This document shows positions 1-7,851 of a stretch of DNA of 64,000 nucleotides, piece by piece; within the stretch, counting starts at the first letter, position 1; every line of letters begins with the position of its first letter. A program made the position numbers and the translations under genes. The notes beneath the pieces were generated by a model, which was not told the DNA's origin, did no database searches, and worked only from the letters and a program-made list of their open reading frames with translations. The DNA comes from Gluconobacter roseus NBRC 3990 (lineage in GTDB: Bacteria; Pseudomonadota; Alphaproteobacteria; Acetobacterales; Acetobacteraceae), in contig NZ_BJLY01000005.1 of assembly GCF_006538885.1 (NCBI RefSeq), forward strand, positions 1 to 64,000. Reading direction: 5' to 3'.

Positions 1-250
1 ATAGCCATCATAACTCAATCACAATCGACTGCTGACGCAGATGGTCCCGCGTCATTTCAGTCGTTTACGCGCGTCTCGATCCTCGAAAGAGGGCCGGGCG
101 ATTGCGCGTGTCTTCATAGAGAATGCGGACTGATCTGGCCTTGTGGGATGTGACCGGGCCGCACGAACTTTCGTACTGGATTGGCGGTATCCGACTTGTC
201 CGGAGAATTTATAACAGGATGGGTACGGACATTTAAGAAACGGGCTATTG
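1..250. other. Left-edge stretch with no supported gene
   Basis: I see no convincing coding frame, RNA gene or repeat here. A frame on the minus strand that enters this stretch is a shadow of the downstream kinase gene. It may contain the 3' flank of the kinase transcript or the edge of a gene lying outside the window. Confidence 0.4.
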
Positions 251-1363
251 TCAGCGCACAGCGAGCCATTCGGGCAGGGGAGAAAGGCTGGCGCATGTCA
301 GTCGTCCGCCTGTCAGGGCTGTGGGGGCGCCGGTAATGGTCGGGGCGGAGAGCGGTAGTTTTCGCAGGGTGCGTACGGCCAGAAATCCGAAACATTCCGC
401 TTCAAGATCATCGCCATTCCAGCCCAGTTTTTCAACGGAAAGGACCGGGGCAGGCAGGGCGTATTTCAGCTGTTCCATGAGTACCGGGTTGCGTCGGCCA
501 CCTCCACACACATACCAGGCCGCGGGCTGGCATGGCAGTGGTGTCCGCCGGATGGCTTCGACCGTGAATGCGACTAGCGTGGCTGCTCCGTCCTCTGGTG
601 AGAGTGTCTTTACGGCGTTCATGGCGCGGTGAAAGGTCAGGCGGTCCAGTGACTTTGGCGCCGGGCGGGAAAAATAGGGATCTGCGAGCAGAGGCTCTAG
701 AATGTCTGTGTGGACCATGCCCGAACGTGCCAGCGCGCCGTCAATATCGCAGGCGGTCCCTGTATGAAGAAATGCCCAGTCATCCAGAAGGGCGTTGCCG
801 GGGCCGGTATCACAGGCATGAATGTCTCCGCCCGCATCCACCAGGGTCACATTTGCAACGCCTCCGATATTCAGGATGGCAACGGACCCCTCATGCCCGT
901 GAAGCAGTGCGGCATGATACCAGGGGGCCAAAGGGGCTCCTTCTCCGCCGGCGGCGACGTCCGCGCTACGAAAATCATGGATGACCGGAAGGCCGGTTTC
1001 GCGGGACAGCAGGGCAGCGTCACCGATCTGCCAGGTCAGCTGTCGTTCCGGTGCGTGCAGGATGGTCTGTCCATGAAACCCGATCAGATCGATCGTGTCC
1101 GTCTGGCGCCGCAGGAGTTCGACGGCTTCGATGTGGCGCAGGGTGATGTCCCGCTCGATAGCGCGCAATTCCGGATCATCCGGGCTTGTCGTTGCTGCAC
1201 GGGAGAGAAGGTCGCGGGCACGGTTCCGCAGTTCCGGAGAATATTCCAGGCTCAGTCCGGGGCCATGCGAGACGATTTTCTCGCCATCCGTGCGGACAAG
1301 GGCTGCGTCCACGCCATCCAGCGAGGTGCCACTCATCAGCCCTATGGCAGTCAGGCATCGCAT
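251..1363 (-). CDS. anmK: Anhydro-N-acetylmuramic acid kinase
   Basis: The 370-residue protein is the usual length for AnmK. This cytoplasmic ASKHA-fold kinase cleaves the 1,6-anhydro ring of anhydro-MurNAc and phosphorylates it to MurNAc-6-phosphate. The N-terminal nucleotide-binding motif GLMSGTSLDGVD is at residues 8-19. NIGGVANVT (about 165-173) and DTGPGNALLDDW (about 185-196) carry the family's sugar and catalytic positions, and a late VCGGGRRNP motif closes the second domain. The start codon shares one base with the stop of the upstream regulator (TGATG), so the two are translationally coupled. It is the last gene of the leftward amino-sugar operon and supplies the substrate for MurQ in the same operon. 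Confidence 0.95.
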   Translation of the reverse strand: MRCLTAIGLMSGTSLDGVDAALVRTDGEKIVSHGPGLSLEYSPELRNRARDLLSRAATTSPDDPELRAIERDITLRHIEAVELLRRQTDTIDLIGFHGQTILHAPERQLTWQIGDAALLSRETGLPVIHDFRSADVAAGGEGAPLAPWYHAALLHGHEGSVAILNIGGVANVTLVDAGGDIHACDTGPGNALLDDWAFLHTGTACDIDGALARSGMVHTDILEPLLADPYFSRPAPKSLDRLTFHRAMNAVKTLSPEDGAATLVAFTVEAIRRTPLPCQPAAWYVCGGGRRNPVLMEQLKYALPAPVLSVEKLGWNGDDLEAECFGFLAVRTLRKLPLSAPTITGAPTALTGGRLTCASLSPLPEWLAVR

Positions 1364-2127
1364 CAGTCGTGCTCCTCGGATGTCTGCAGCTCCACGACGA
1401 AATCATAGAGATCGGCGCGGTAGCAGGAAAATGTGACCTCGAGGACGCGTCCGTCCGGAAGGAAAGAACGCCGCTCGATCTCGAGAATGGCCGTGGGGTG
1501 GCTGATATGGAGCAGTTCGGCTTCGTGCAGCGTGGCCATTCGCGCCCGGATCCGCTGAAGCGCCCGCACCGGCAGCAGTCCGTGGGCTTTCAGGGCCGCG
1601 TAAAACGATTCCCTGACCAGTTCCGGCGATGCCAGATCCCGACGTGAGATGACGGCTGTCTCGATGGCCATTGGCTCACCGTCGGCGGTCCGGATCCGCT
1701 TCAGGCGCAGGACCGGGGCTGCCGGAGCAATGCCCAGCGCCATGGCTTCATCCGGGCTGGCGCCTGCCGCGCGTTTGTCCAGCCAGATTGACGACGGTTC
1801 ATAGCCACGGGCGCGCATGTCGTCGGAAAATCCCATCAGGACCGAGAGCGGCTGCTGGATCCTGCGGGATACGAATGTTCCTGCACCGGGGCGTTGTGTT
1901 AACAACCCGGCCGTCACCAGCTGTTCAAGGGATTTGCGAACGGTCACACGCGATACGCCTGTCAGCTCGGCCAGTTCGCGCTCTGGCGGGACGGTGTCGC
2001 CACCGCGGAGCGTTCCGCTGTTGATCAGTTCGCGCAGGCGTTCAGCCAGTTGCAGGTACAGGGGTTTGCGATCCGTCTGGTCGGGCTTCAGGGCAGCAAA
2101 AATGTCTTCCGTGTGCTTCACGTCCAT
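1363..2127 (-). CDS. GntR/HutC-family regulator with UTRA domain, probable amino-sugar regulator
   Basis: This 254-residue protein has an N-terminal winged helix-turn-helix (about residues 20-88, including PPERELAELTGVSRVTVRKS) and a C-terminal UTRA effector domain (about 105-245). That is the architecture of NagR/DasR-type repressors, which bind phosphorylated amino sugars. It lies between murQ (7 bp upstream) and anmK (1-bp overlap), so it is produced with the pathway it probably controls. Two similar 18-bp sites in the murQ-operon/nagA divergent region (4638-4655 and 4780-4797) are candidate operators. The effector is inferred from context; GlcNAc-6-P, GlcN-6-P and MurNAc-6-P are all possible. 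Confidence 0.85.
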   Translation of the reverse strand: MDVKHTEDIFAALKPDQTDRKPLYLQLAERLRELINSGTLRGGDTVPPERELAELTGVSRVTVRKSLEQLVTAGLLTQRPGAGTFVSRRIQQPLSVLMGFSDDMRARGYEPSSIWLDKRAAGASPDEAMALGIAPAAPVLRLKRIRTADGEPMAIETAVISRRDLASPELVRESFYAALKAHGLLPVRALQRIRARMATLHEAELLHISHPTAILEIERRSFLPDGRVLEVTFSCYRADLYDFVVELQTSEEHD

Positions 2128-2134
2128 AAAAGCC

Positions 2135-3067
2135 TTAGCCCCGATCTGTCTGCGCTGCCATGACGGCGCGCAGGTCGCCTGCGTGTTGCGCCAGTGCGGT
2201 TTCTGCCTCTTCCGCCGTCAGGCCGGCACGGATGAGAATGGCGCGCTTGACGTTCTGATGGCTGGCCTGCAGTGCGGCCTCGATTTCTTCAGAGGTTCCA
2301 CCGGCCAGATCATGCACCATGCGGGCTGCCCGCTTTTCAAGCTTGGCGTTAACGACACGCATATCCACCATCTGTCCGCGATAGCCGTGTCCGAGTTGGA
2401 TCATCAACGTCGTGGACAGCATGTTCAGGACGGCTTTCTGGGCTGTTCCGGCCTTGAGCCGCGTGGAGCCTGCAATGACTTCGGGGCCTGTCACGATGGC
2501 TATTCCCAGTTCTGCTTCCCTGAGCAGACGGCCATCTTTATTGCAGCTGATTCCGACGGTCAGTGCGCCGGTGTTACGCGCGGCTGCGATGGCAGCGCAG
2601 GTATAGGGGGTTGCGCCACTGGCTGCGATGCCGAACACGACATCGTCTGGACCGGGATTGTGGGACAGGATTTCCGTGCATGCGGTCTCTTCGCGGTCTT
2701 CGGCACCTTCCACGGCTTCAAACAGGGCTGTTGTGCCGCCTGGCAGCATCAGGACAAGGCGTTCGGAGGGCCAGCCGAAGGTTGGGGTGAGTTCCACGCC
2801 GTCCTGAAGGCCCACGCGGCCTGATGTGCCGGCACCGACATAGAACAGCCTTCCGCCTGCGCGTAGGCGCGGCAGTGCGGCCGTGATGACGTCATTCATC
2901 TGGGGGATTGCTGCGCGGGCGACGGCTGTGGCCGTCATCTGAGCTTCAGCCAGAGCGTCCAGCACCGAGATTGCCAGCCACAGGTCGATGTCACCGTAAC
3001 GCGGGTCCTGCTGTTCGGTCCCTGTCGGTGCTGTCGAAGATGTCTGGATCGTGTTCGTGGCGGTCAT
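2135..3067 (-). CDS. murQ: N-acetylmuramic acid 6-phosphate etherase
   Basis: MurQ cleaves the D-lactyl ether of MurNAc-6-P, giving GlcNAc-6-P and D-lactate in the cytoplasm. The SIS-domain signature GAGTSGRVGLQD is followed by the catalytic-glutamate region VELTPTFGWP, and FGIAASGATPY binds the sugar phosphate. I place the start at ATG 3067 (310 residues, near the family's ~300). The frame stays open to 3490, but that extension lies antisense within the symporter gene and does not look like protein. The gene begins 5 bp after the symporter stop. The product is the substrate of NagA, encoded divergently from this operon. Confidence 0.95.
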   Translation of the reverse strand: MTATNTIQTSSTAPTGTEQQDPRYGDIDLWLAISVLDALAEAQMTATAVARAAIPQMNDVITAALPRLRAGGRLFYVGAGTSGRVGLQDGVELTPTFGWPSERLVLMLPGGTTALFEAVEGAEDREETACTEILSHNPGPDDVVFGIAASGATPYTCAAIAAARNTGALTVGISCNKDGRLLREAELGIAIVTGPEVIAGSTRLKAGTAQKAVLNMLSTTLMIQLGHGYRGQMVDMRVVNAKLEKRAARMVHDLAGGTSEEIEAALQASHQNVKRAILIRAGLTAEEAETALAQHAGDLRAVMAAQTDRG

Positions 3068-3072
3068 TGGCC

Positions 3073-4596
3073 TCAGTTCTTTCGGGTGTCGTGAGCCGAC
3101 TGGAATTCCTGTCGGGCCGACCCGGTGAAAAGCATGGAAAAGCGGGCGGTCATCAGCATTCCGGCTATGCCGAGGGGGACGAGCCAGGGAAAAGCCACAT
3201 GATAGCCTGTGTATTGCAGGAACTTCATGGTTGCTGCCATGCCCGCCAGTGACGTCAGGAAACCCGCCAGGGCATCGCGTGCACGGGCGGCGGGATAGAG
3301 CATGCCGAAGAGAAAGACTCCGAGGGTTGGGCCATAGGACCATCCTGCGATCGTCAGGCCCAGAATAACTGCGGACTGCTCTCCCTGGGTGAACCAGAGT
3401 GCAACCAGAACCAGCGCGATACTCCACAGCAATGTCATGAGACGGGGGGCAAACAGGGGGCTTTCCCTGAACCCGAAGAAGCGCCCCCACTGTTTCAGGA
3501 AACGTTCCGGGAGGGGGCCGAAATCTGTCAGGGATGCACCGGCCATGGCGTTGAGGGTGGAGGACAGGGAACCCATCGTGGCGCTCAGGACGCCTGCGAG
3601 CAACAGGCCGCCAAGTCCGGCTGGCAGGCCTGAGACGATGTAGTTTGGAAACAGCTCGTCGGGTGAGTGCAGTCCAAGAGCGGTCAGGGAGGTGCCTTGA
3701 TGCGTTATCCAGAGCTGCACGCCGACGAGGGACAGCAGGCCGAACAGGAACGCCACGACGAATGCGCTTCCCACAAGGGCGTACCGGGCATCACGAAGAT
3801 TTCTGGCCGCCAGCAGTCGCTGCACCATGAGCTGGTCCGAACCATGGGAGGCGACCGAAAGGATAGCGCCCCCGACCAGTGCCGCGAGAGGTGTAAAGGG
3901 ATCGGAGAGCAGTGTTCTGACATGCAGGGTGTGGAACGGTGACATCTTTCCGGCAGTCCAGGCCAAGGTCCACCCATCGGATGGAAGGTCGTGCATCAGC
4001 AGGAAGGCGCAGGCGGCGGCACCGAAAAGATAAATGCAGAGCTGTATGGTGTCAGACCAGACAACGGCTTTCAGGCCGCCCAGAACCGTATAAGCCAGCG
4101 TAAAAGCGATAATGAGGGTCAGGACGAGCAAATGGTTCAGGAAAATTCCATTGTGTTCCAGCATCCATGTCAGAGGCAGTAACCCCGCGGACAGGCGAAC
4201 GCCTTCGGCCAGAAGCCGTGTGACAAGGAAGGCGCCGGATGCCGCGCATTGTAGTCCCGGGCCGAAACGCTCGCCCAGATATTGGTAGGCGCTTCTGATC
4301 TGGCCCTGTGCGTAAAGTGGCAGAAACCAGATGGCCACGATCAGCCGGCCTATCAGATATCCTCCGGCCAGGCCGAGAAACACCATGCCTGATGTATAGC
4401 CAATGCCCGGGATGCTGATGAATGTCAGGGTCGAGGTTTCTGTTGCCACGAGTGAAAGGCAGATCGCCCACCAGGGAAGGTCATGTGAGGCAGAAAGAAA
4501 ATCGCCGGGCGTTTTTCCGCGCCGCGACACCATGATCGCCACGAGGGGAAGCAACAGGAAATATGCGCAGATTACGGCTATGTCGGTAAAGCGCAT
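3073..4596 (-). CDS. Sodium:solute symporter (SSS family), candidate amino-sugar importer
   Basis: This 507-residue inner-membrane protein has about 13-14 hydrophobic helices and begins with a first transmembrane helix directly at residue 5. Sequence landmarks of the SSS family include DFLSASHDLPWWAICLSLVATETS and the following glycine-rich helix (about residues 32-75). It is the first gene of the leftward operon with murQ, the GntR regulator and anmK, so its substrate is probably MurNAc, anhydro-MurNAc or GlcNAc. No PTS (MurP/NagE) or AmpG gene is nearby, and this permease would fill that role. The substrate assignment is inference from gene order only. Confidence 0.85.
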   Translation of the reverse strand: MRFTDIAVICAYFLLLPLVAIMVSRRGKTPGDFLSASHDLPWWAICLSLVATETSTLTFISIPGIGYTSGMVFLGLAGGYLIGRLIVAIWFLPLYAQGQIRSAYQYLGERFGPGLQCAASGAFLVTRLLAEGVRLSAGLLPLTWMLEHNGIFLNHLLVLTLIIAFTLAYTVLGGLKAVVWSDTIQLCIYLFGAAACAFLLMHDLPSDGWTLAWTAGKMSPFHTLHVRTLLSDPFTPLAALVGGAILSVASHGSDQLMVQRLLAARNLRDARYALVGSAFVVAFLFGLLSLVGVQLWITHQGTSLTALGLHSPDELFPNYIVSGLPAGLGGLLLAGVLSATMGSLSSTLNAMAGASLTDFGPLPERFLKQWGRFFGFRESPLFAPRLMTLLWSIALVLVALWFTQGEQSAVILGLTIAGWSYGPTLGVFLFGMLYPAARARDALAGFLTSLAGMAATMKFLQYTGYHVAFPWLVPLGIAGMLMTARFSMLFTGSARQEFQSAHDTRKN

Positions 4597-4637
4597 GAAG
4601 CATGTCCCCTTGTTCGTTTCGATATAGGAGAGTTATG

Positions 4638-4655
4638 ATACCAGATCAATACCAG
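4638..4655 (-). promoter_or_regulatory. Candidate GntR/UTRA operator proximal to the symporter gene
   Basis: Read on the minus strand the site is CTGGTATTGATCTGGTAT, ending 41 bp upstream of the symporter start. On the plus strand it appears as two ATACCAG direct repeats 11 bp apart, one helical turn. The core resembles NagR/DasR-type GGTATxGATC operators. It shares 12 of 18 positions with the second site at 4780-4797. Binding is not shown. Confidence 0.4.
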
Positions 4656-4779
4656 GTTCATGGCGTTTCCTGAGAAAGAGCTGGCTCATCACGGTTAGCC
4701 TGAAATTCGAGGCGCACAAGGTCTTCAGGCTTTTCGATTTTGCGATTCGGCTTCGAAATGGGTTGAATGAGGTTTGATT

Positions 4780-4797
4780 CCGGTATTAGATTGGCAT
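4780..4797 (+). promoter_or_regulatory. Second candidate GntR/UTRA operator proximal to nagA
   Basis: CCGGTATTAGATTGGCAT on the plus strand, about 116 bp upstream of the nagA start. It matches the symporter-side site at 12 of 18 positions and points toward the gene it would control. It is weaker than the first site. Confidence 0.35.
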
Positions 4798-4913
4798 TAA
4801 TGGTGGTGCCTTTCCGTACATCACATGAACGGCTGGCCTTCCTTCGGGCGTGGTCTACGTGATGGCCGGATGTTCGTGTCTGAATTCAATTATTCTCTGT
4901 GTCAGGAGTTATG

Positions 4914-6020
4914 ATGTCGCATCTTGAAGGCCGGCTTGTTCTGCGTGACCGCATTGTTTCCGGTCGGGTCAGTTTCGACAGTCATATACGTGATATTGCG
5001 CCGCTGTCCGAAACCACGGACCGTTACATTCTGCCGGGTTTCATTGACGGACATGTTCATGGGGGTGGGGGAGCCGACACGATGGATGGTGTGGCGGCCA
5101 TCGAAACGCTGTCACGCTTTCATCTTGCTCATGGTACGACAACGATCCTGCCCACCACGATTACCGCACCCTGGCCGGAGGTCATGGATGCCTTGCGTGC
5201 CGTGGCGGAAGTTTGTGACCGAGGTGTGCAGGCTGGGCCGCGCATTCATGGTGCGCATCTGGAAGGGCCGTTTGTCAGCCCGCACAAGCTTGGTGCGCAG
5301 CCGCCATTCAATATCGAACCGACCACCGATCGTGTGGCGGAAGCCATTGCGACGGGATGTGTGCGTGTCGTGACGATTGCGCCGGAGCTGGAACACGCGC
5401 CGACGGCCATGAAAGCTTTTGCATATGCGGGTGTCAGGGTCAGTCTTGGACATACCACGACGGATTACGATGGAGCCGAACGGGCGATCTGTCTTGTCTG
5501 TGCTGCCGGGGGCACCATAGGCGCGACCCATCTGTTCAATGCCATGTTGCCCATCGAGGGTCGGCGTCCGGGGCCTGTTACGGCACTGATGTGTAGTGAT
5601 GTGGCTTATGGCGAGATGATCTTCGACACCCATCATGTCCATCCTGCCAGCTTCCGGCTGGCGGAGCGCATGATGGGCAACCGGCTGCTGTTCGTGACGG
5701 ATGCCATGCGCGGCACCGGTGAAGCGGATGGACCCAGTCAGCTGGGCGGGCAGGATGTGGTGATCCGTGATGGCGTGGTCCGTCTGCCTGACGGTACGCT
5801 TGCGGGAAGTGTGCTCACGCTGGATCAGGCGTTGCGCAATGCCGTGCAGGCCGGGATGTCCCTGCCGAAGGCTGCGCGTCTGGTCAGTACGAATGCAGCC
5901 GCCTATCTCGGCCTGCATGACCGAGGTGCCATTGCGCCGGATATGCTGGCAGATTTTACGGTTTTGGACGACAGCCTTCAGGTCATTGAAGTCTGGGTCA
6001 ATGGCGAACGCCGGGCATGA
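4914..6020 (+). CDS. nagA: N-acetylglucosamine-6-phosphate deacetylase
   Basis: NagA hydrolyses GlcNAc-6-P to GlcN-6-P and acetate. It is a cytoplasmic amidohydrolase-superfamily metalloenzyme. The protein (368 residues from this start) shows the HxH metal motif in GFIDGHVHGGG, the metal-binding glutamate in HLEGPF, histidines in SLGHTTTDYDGA and GATHLFNAM, and the catalytic aspartate in LFVTDAMRGTG. ATG 4914 follows CAGGAG with 5 bp spacing; ATG 4911 and GTG 4899 are in-frame alternatives, the latter lying before the Shine-Dalgarno. It overlaps nagB by an ATGA junction and stands divergent from the murQ operon, whose product it uses. Confidence 0.96.
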   Translation: MSHLEGRLVLRDRIVSGRVSFDSHIRDIAPLSETTDRYILPGFIDGHVHGGGGADTMDGVAAIETLSRFHLAHGTTTILPTTITAPWPEVMDALRAVAEVCDRGVQAGPRIHGAHLEGPFVSPHKLGAQPPFNIEPTTDRVAEAIATGCVRVVTIAPELEHAPTAMKAFAYAGVRVSLGHTTTDYDGAERAICLVCAAGGTIGATHLFNAMLPIEGRRPGPVTALMCSDVAYGEMIFDTHHVHPASFRLAERMMGNRLLFVTDAMRGTGEADGPSQLGGQDVVIRDGVVRLPDGTLAGSVLTLDQALRNAVQAGMSLPKAARLVSTNAAAYLGLHDRGAIAPDMLADFTVLDDSLQVIEVWVNGERRA

Positions 6021-6790
6021 ATGTCCGGACTGGAATGATAAAGCCCATGAACATCATCGTCACCGATCATCCTGATCAGGCCTTCCAGCGTACGGCCGGG
6101 ATCATTGCGGATGAGATCCGCAGCTCTTCGACGCCGGTTCTGGGGCTTGCGACGGGTCGGACGATGGAAAGCATCTATCGTCTTCTGGTGCAGCAGTATG
6201 AAGCGGGAATGCTGGATTTCTCCGGTGCCACGTCTTTCAATCTGGACGAATATGTCGGGCTTTCTGCGGCAGATCCGAACTCATACAGCCATTATATGCG
6301 GGAGCATCTGTTCGCGCATGTGAATATGCCTGATGGGAAGGCGCATGTTCCTGATGGCGTCGCGGCGGATCTGGATGCGGAATGTGCGCGTTACGAAGCG
6401 ATTATCAGGGCTTCGGGCGGGATCGGCCTGCAGCTTCTGGGTATTGGGGAGACCGGTCATATCGGTTTTAACGAACCGCCCTCCGCTTTCGATAGCCGGA
6501 CGCGGGTGGTGCATCTGGATGAAGTTACGCGTCGGCAGAACAGCGGCATGTTCGGTAACGATCCGGAGCGGGTTCCGGAACGCGCCCTGACAATGGGCGT
6601 CGGAACGATCCTTGAAGCCCGGCATCTTCTGCTGGTGGCTGTCGGGGATGGGAAGGCGGCCATCATCAATGACGCCCTGAATGGTCCGATCAGTGAAGAC
6701 GTAAGCGCCACGGCCATCCGGTTTCATGACAATGTCACCGTCATTCTGGACAGGGCCGCTGCCAGCATCTGGGCGCAGAACAGGTCCTGA
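6017..6790 (+). CDS. nagB: Glucosamine-6-phosphate deaminase
   Basis: NagB converts GlcN-6-P to fructose-6-P and ammonia, delivering peptidoglycan or chitin amino sugars to central metabolism. The 257-residue frame has the sugar-phosphate loop GLATGRTMESIY, the catalytic aspartate in NLDEYVGL and the active-site histidine and glutamate in GHIGFNEP. The position filled by Asp141 in the E. coli enzyme is Thr here; this position is also not aspartate in Bacillus NagB, so activity is expected. ATG 6017 overlaps the nagA stop (ATGA). ATG 6047 (MNIIVTDH) gives a protein closer to family length and may be the real start. Confidence 0.93.
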   Translation: MNVRTGMIKPMNIIVTDHPDQAFQRTAGIIADEIRSSSTPVLGLATGRTMESIYRLLVQQYEAGMLDFSGATSFNLDEYVGLSAADPNSYSHYMREHLFAHVNMPDGKAHVPDGVAADLDAECARYEAIIRASGGIGLQLLGIGETGHIGFNEPPSAFDSRTRVVHLDEVTRRQNSGMFGNDPERVPERALTMGVGTILEARHLLLVAVGDGKAAIINDALNGPISEDVSATAIRFHDNVTVILDRAAASIWAQNRS

Positions 6791-6793
6791 TCT

Positions 6794-7534
6794 CTATCGG
6801 TCGCTTTGTGTGGAGAGGGCCTCGGTGAGTTCGAATGCGTTCCGTGTGGCGGCGCCGAAGGTTGTATTGTCGTAGATGGTCCAGACTTCAGCGCCCTGAT
6901 CCCTAAGAGTGGCCACGGTTTCTGCCTGTTCTGCGATGGCTTCTTTTTCGTAGGGGGATTCGTAGATGCGTGGCGAGCCATGAAGCCGGAAATATGCCAG
7001 ACCCTGCCATCCTCCAGGATGAGCTACGGCAGGGACGGGTTTGGCTGGATCGGCTGCGACCCGTGAGACCTGTTGCCTCTGCAGCATCTGATCGATCTCG
7101 GGGTTGAACCAGCTGGCATGTCTGGGTTCAAGCACGACCGGTCCCGCAAGAAGGCGTTTCAGTTCCTCGAGAAAGGCTTCAGCGGTCTCGCCGGGGTAAG
7201 CGAAACCCGGTGGAAGCTGGACCAGGACAGGGCCGCGTTTATTGCCCAGGCCACTCGTTTCATCGACGAATTTTTCGACAAGGTCCTGGCAGTCGATCAG
7301 GCGGCGTTCATGCGTGATTGCCTTGGTCAGTTTGACGGAAAAGCGGAATGAGGGCGGGACACTTGCTGCCCAGCGTTCATAGGTCGTGCGGCGATGTGGC
7401 CTGTAGAAACTGCTGTTGATCTCGACGCAGGACAGGCGTGTTCCGTAGCGCTCCAGATGTGTGCCGTCCGGGGGAAACTGCCCGGCCATTGCAGAAGGAA
7501 TTGACCAGCCGGCAACGCCGATGCGGAGGGACAT
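6794..7534 (-). CDS. DUF72 (YecE-like) family protein
   Basis: This 246-residue cytosolic protein belongs to the DUF72 TIM-barrel family. It begins with RIGVAGWS and carries VEINSSFYR, KLTKAITHERRL and VVLEPRHASW, all characteristic blocks of the family. The molecular role is unknown. I chose ATG 7534 because RIGVAGWS is the usual N-terminus; an in-frame ATG at 7573 adds 13 residues without similarity to the family. It converges on nagB with a 3-bp gap and is divergent from the TonB-dependent receptor gene. Nothing in the sequence ties it to either pathway. Confidence 0.85.
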   Translation of the reverse strand: MSLRIGVAGWSIPSAMAGQFPPDGTHLERYGTRLSCVEINSSFYRPHRRTTYERWAASVPPSFRFSVKLTKAITHERRLIDCQDLVEKFVDETSGLGNKRGPVLVQLPPGFAYPGETAEAFLEELKRLLAGPVVLEPRHASWFNPEIDQMLQRQQVSRVAADPAKPVPAVAHPGGWQGLAYFRLHGSPRIYESPYEKEAIAEQAETVATLRDQGAEVWTIYDNTTFGAATRNAFELTEALSTQSDR

Positions 7535-7851
7535 GAGCGGTTTCCTTGGATCCGGGCCATGGTGATGGAGCACTGTACGCCCTTGGTCTGTGAGAGAAAA
7601 GGAGTGCTGCTGTCTCTCACTGTGATGGGATCTGCTCTTGCCTGCTGGTGTGTTCCCGGTGTCGGGAAGGCTAAGAACAACTTACGGTAGGATAGAAAAA
7701 AACATACATTCCGTTATCGTTCCGAAGTTCGTTAGATTTTTCCGCAAGGTGATCGGCTGAGTGCGGGAGGTCACCGGGAAATATTCAGAACGCTCTGATG
7801 TCCGGGTTGAGCAACGGGCATGTGGTGGACGAACGGGAAGAAGATCAGCCG

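Larger units (their letters stand above)
4597..4913. promoter_or_regulatory. Divergent promoter region between the murQ operon and nagAB
   Basis: This 317-bp non-coding stretch separates the leftward symporter-murQ-gntR-anmK operon from rightward nagA-nagB. No small gene is supported here. It holds two related 18-bp candidate operators, one near each end, and a good Shine-Dalgarno sequence (CAGGAG, 4903-4908) for nagA. Confidence 0.6.

Noticed and set aside
3068-3490. N-terminal extension of MurQ to 451 residues
   Set aside because: The added part is antiphase symporter sequence; ATG 3067 gives the family length.
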